The notes beneath the pieces were generated by a model, which saw only the letters and a program-made list of their open reading frames with translations, had not been told where the DNA came from and ran no database searches. A stretch of 24,767 nucleotides of DNA from an uncultured Alistipes sp. (GTDB lineage: Bacteria; Bacteroidota; Bacteroidia; Bacteroidales; Rikenellaceae). Shown here piece by piece: positions 23,340-24,767 of this stretch (within the stretch, counting starts at the first letter, position 1; each line of letters starts with the position of its first letter). Location of the stretch: contig CATKXN010000027.1 of NCBI GenBank assembly GCA_949840605.1, positions 1 to 24,767 of the forward strand. Reading direction: 5' to 3'. A program made the position numbers and the translations under genes.

Positions 23340-23921
23340 ATGAAAATCGTTTTCGCCACGAATAACGCTCACAAGCTCTCCGAAGTGCAGGCTGTGCTGG
23401 GCGACGCCTTCACCCTGCTGACGCCCCGCGACTGCGGCGTTGAGGAGGATATTCCCGAGGAGCAGGAGACCCTCGAGGGCAATGCCTCGCAGAAGTCGCA
23501 CTACCTCCGCGACCGCACCGGACTCGACTGCTTCGCCGACGACACGGGGCTGGAGGTCGAGGCGCTGGGCGGCGCCCCGGGCGTGCACTCGGCCCGCTAC
23601 GCCACCGACGGCCACGATTTTGCGGCCAACAACCGGCTGCTGCTGAAAAACCTCGAGGGCGCGGAGAACCGCCGGGCGCGCTTCCGCACGGTCATCTCGC
23701 TGATTCTCGGCGGCGAGGAGCACCTTTTCGAAGGGGTCGTCGAAGGCCGGATCATCGACCGCGAGACCGGGCACGAGGGGTTCGGTTACGACCCGCTGTT
23801 CATCCCCGACGGCTATGCGAAAACCTTTGCAGAGATGACCACCGAAGAGAAAAATGCCGTTTCGCACCGCGCCCGCGCCGTGCGCAAGCTGGCCGAATAC
23901 CTCCGTTCGATCGAAAAGTAA
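23340..23921 (+). CDS. rdgB: Non-canonical purine NTP pyrophosphatase (RdgB/HAM1)
   Basis: House-cleaning enzyme hydrolysing ITP, dITP and XTP to monophosphates. The 193-residue protein is of normal family length and has the N-terminal [12 protein letters not shown] (5-16), LEGNASQKS (45-53) with E46/N48, the catalytic acidic pair D67-D68 in [30 protein letters not shown] and the C-terminal [12 protein letters not shown]. The ATG at 23340 begins MKIVFATNN, the usual start. It lies 25 bp after the ATPase gene; a near-consensus -7 box (TACTTTTA, 23316-23323) might give it its own promoter, though no clear -33 was found. The Gfo/Idh/MocA gene follows after 4 bp. Confidence 0.96.
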   Translation: MKIVFATNNAHKLSEVQAVLGDAFTLLTPRDCGVEEDIPEEQETLEGNASQKSHYLRDRTGLDCFADDTGLEVEALGGAPGVHSARYATDGHDFAANNRLLLKNLEGAENRRARFRTVISLILGGEEHLFEGVVEGRIIDRETGHEGFGYDPLFIPDGYAKTFAEMTTEEKNAVSHRARAVRKLAEYLRSIEK

Positions 23922-23925
23922 CCGT

Positions 23926-24767
23926 ATGAAAAACGTCAACTGGGGAATCCTGGGCTGCGGCGACGTCTGCGAACGTAAGAGCGGTCCGCCGATGTACAAG
24001 ACCCCGCATTCCGCTCTGGCGGCCGTCATGCGCCGCGACGCTGCCAAGGCCGCCGACTTCGCCCGCCGGCACGGCGTGCCGAAAAGCTATGCCGACGCCG
24101 AGGCGCTGATCGCCGATCCCGATGTGGACATCGTCTACGTCGCAACCCCGCCCGACAGCCACCGCGAACTCGCTCTGAAGGTGCTGGCCGCCGGAAAACC
24201 GGTCTACGTCGAGAAGCCTATGGCGATGAACCATGCCGAGTGTCTCGACATGATCGCCGCGGCGGAACGGGCCGGGCAGAAACTCTTCGTCGCCTACTAC
24301 CGCCGGGCGCTGCCCTACTTCCTGAAGGTGAAGGAGCTCCTCGACGGCGGGGCCGTCGGCGAACCGCTGGGCGTCGAGGTGCGCTATTTCCGGCCGGAGA
24401 GCCCCGAAGACCGCGATCCGGACCGTCTGCCGTGGCGGCTGCGCCGCGAGGTCGGCGGGGAGGGCTATTTTTATGACATGGCGCCCCATACGCTCGACAT
24501 CCTCGATTTCCTGCTCGGGGAGATCGCCGACGCCCGCGGGCACAAGGCCAACCGCGGGGGATTCTACGACGTGGCGGACACCGTTACGGCGTCGTTCCGC
24601 TTCCGTTCGGGAGTCCCCGGCACGGGGGCGTGGTGCTTCGTCGCCCCGCCGTCGGCGGCCGAGGATACGGTGATCGTCACGGGCCGCAAGGGGACCGTGC
24701 GGTTCAGTACGTTCGCATTCACGCCGGTCGAACTGGTGACGGCGCGGGGCGTCGAACGGTTCGAAAC
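23926..24767 (+). CDS. Gfo/Idh/MocA-family oxidoreductase, N-terminal 280 residues (cut by window end)
   Basis: NAD(P)-dependent sugar or cyclitol dehydrogenase family member. The Rossmann start is WGILGCGDVCERKSGPPMYK (6-25), followed by VDIVYVATPPDSHRELAL (67-84) and the family motif E96-K97-P98 (VYVEKPMAMN). The C-terminal domain has GGEGYFYDMAPHTLDIL (177-193), with D184 and H188 in the usual D-x3-H catalytic arrangement. No signal peptide is present, so it is cytoplasmic. The reading frame is open to the last base; family members are about 320-400 residues. It begins 4 bp after the rdgB stop and may be co-transcribed, although no functional link is evident. Confidence 0.93.
   Translation, partial: MKNVNWGILGCGDVCERKSGPPMYKTPHSALAAVMRRDAAKAADFARRHGVPKSYADAEALIADPDVDIVYVATPPDSHRELALKVLAAGKPVYVEKPMAMNHAECLDMIAAAERAGQKLFVAYYRRALPYFLKVKELLDGGAVGEPLGVEVRYFRPESPEDRDPDRLPWRLRREVGGEGYFYDMAPHTLDILDFLLGEIADARGHKANRGGFYDVADTVTASFRFRSGVPGTGAWCFVAPPSAAEDTVIVTGRKGTVRFSTFAFTPVELVTARGVERFE

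Noticed and set aside
1..24767. Mobile elements, prophage or integrase genes
   Set aside because: No transposase, integrase or terminal inverted repeats were found; all large frames belong to metabolic, transport or housekeeping families.

Overview
The window looks like a chromosomal segment of a high-GC member of the Bacteroidales, most likely Alistipes or a close relative. This rests on three things seen here: SusC/TonB-type outer-membrane proteins, promoters of the Bacteroidetes type (TTG/TTTG, about 20 nt, TAnnTTTG), and GC-rich coding sequence. The genus is inferred, not proven. No rRNA, tRNA, CRISPR array, insertion sequence or phage gene was seen.

Region 1 (1-14120) is a carbohydrate-utilisation locus built around a LacI-family regulator. 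On the minus strand, after the regulator, seven tightly packed genes run toward position 1: a secreted FG-GAP/VCBS propeller protein, a secreted esterase, a DapA/NanA-family aldolase, an SSS sodium:sugar symporter, a secreted Ser-type sulfatase, L-fucose isomerase, and the start of a SusC-type porin cut by the window edge. On the plus strand, divergent from the regulator, lie a DUF6786-like (possibly mutarotase-like) protein and an AraB-type kinase. A 16-bp CG-centred palindrome sits inside the regulator's promoter, and a near-copy precedes the propeller gene, so the LacI protein probably controls both arms. Together the genes suggest capture of a sulfated and probably acylated glycan, Na+-driven uptake of the released sugar, isomerisation (L-fucose or D-arabinose type) and phosphorylation. 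No class II fuculose-phosphate aldolase is visible.

Region 2 (14121-17851) starts with a 306-bp intergenic stretch holding a probable terminator and a tandem array of about 75-bp units. Each complete unit carries an imperfect palindrome overlapping a full promoter. The last unit ends 4 nt before queD, which would make that transcript almost leaderless. polA (DNA polymerase I, all three domains) follows queD. A perfect 19-bp stem separates polA from the convergent gene.

Region 3 (17848-21245) has a TonB-receptor-like outer-membrane protein without a SusD partner and a small nitroreductase, both on the minus strand. Region 4 (21245-24767) is a plus-strand run: a HAD phosphatase, a small multi-span membrane protein, an ABC-type ATPase with several degenerate nucleotide-binding motifs, the RdgB/HAM1 NTP pyrophosphatase, and a Gfo/Idh/MocA oxidoreductase cut by the window end. 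The nitroreductase and HAD genes diverge from back-to-back promoters.
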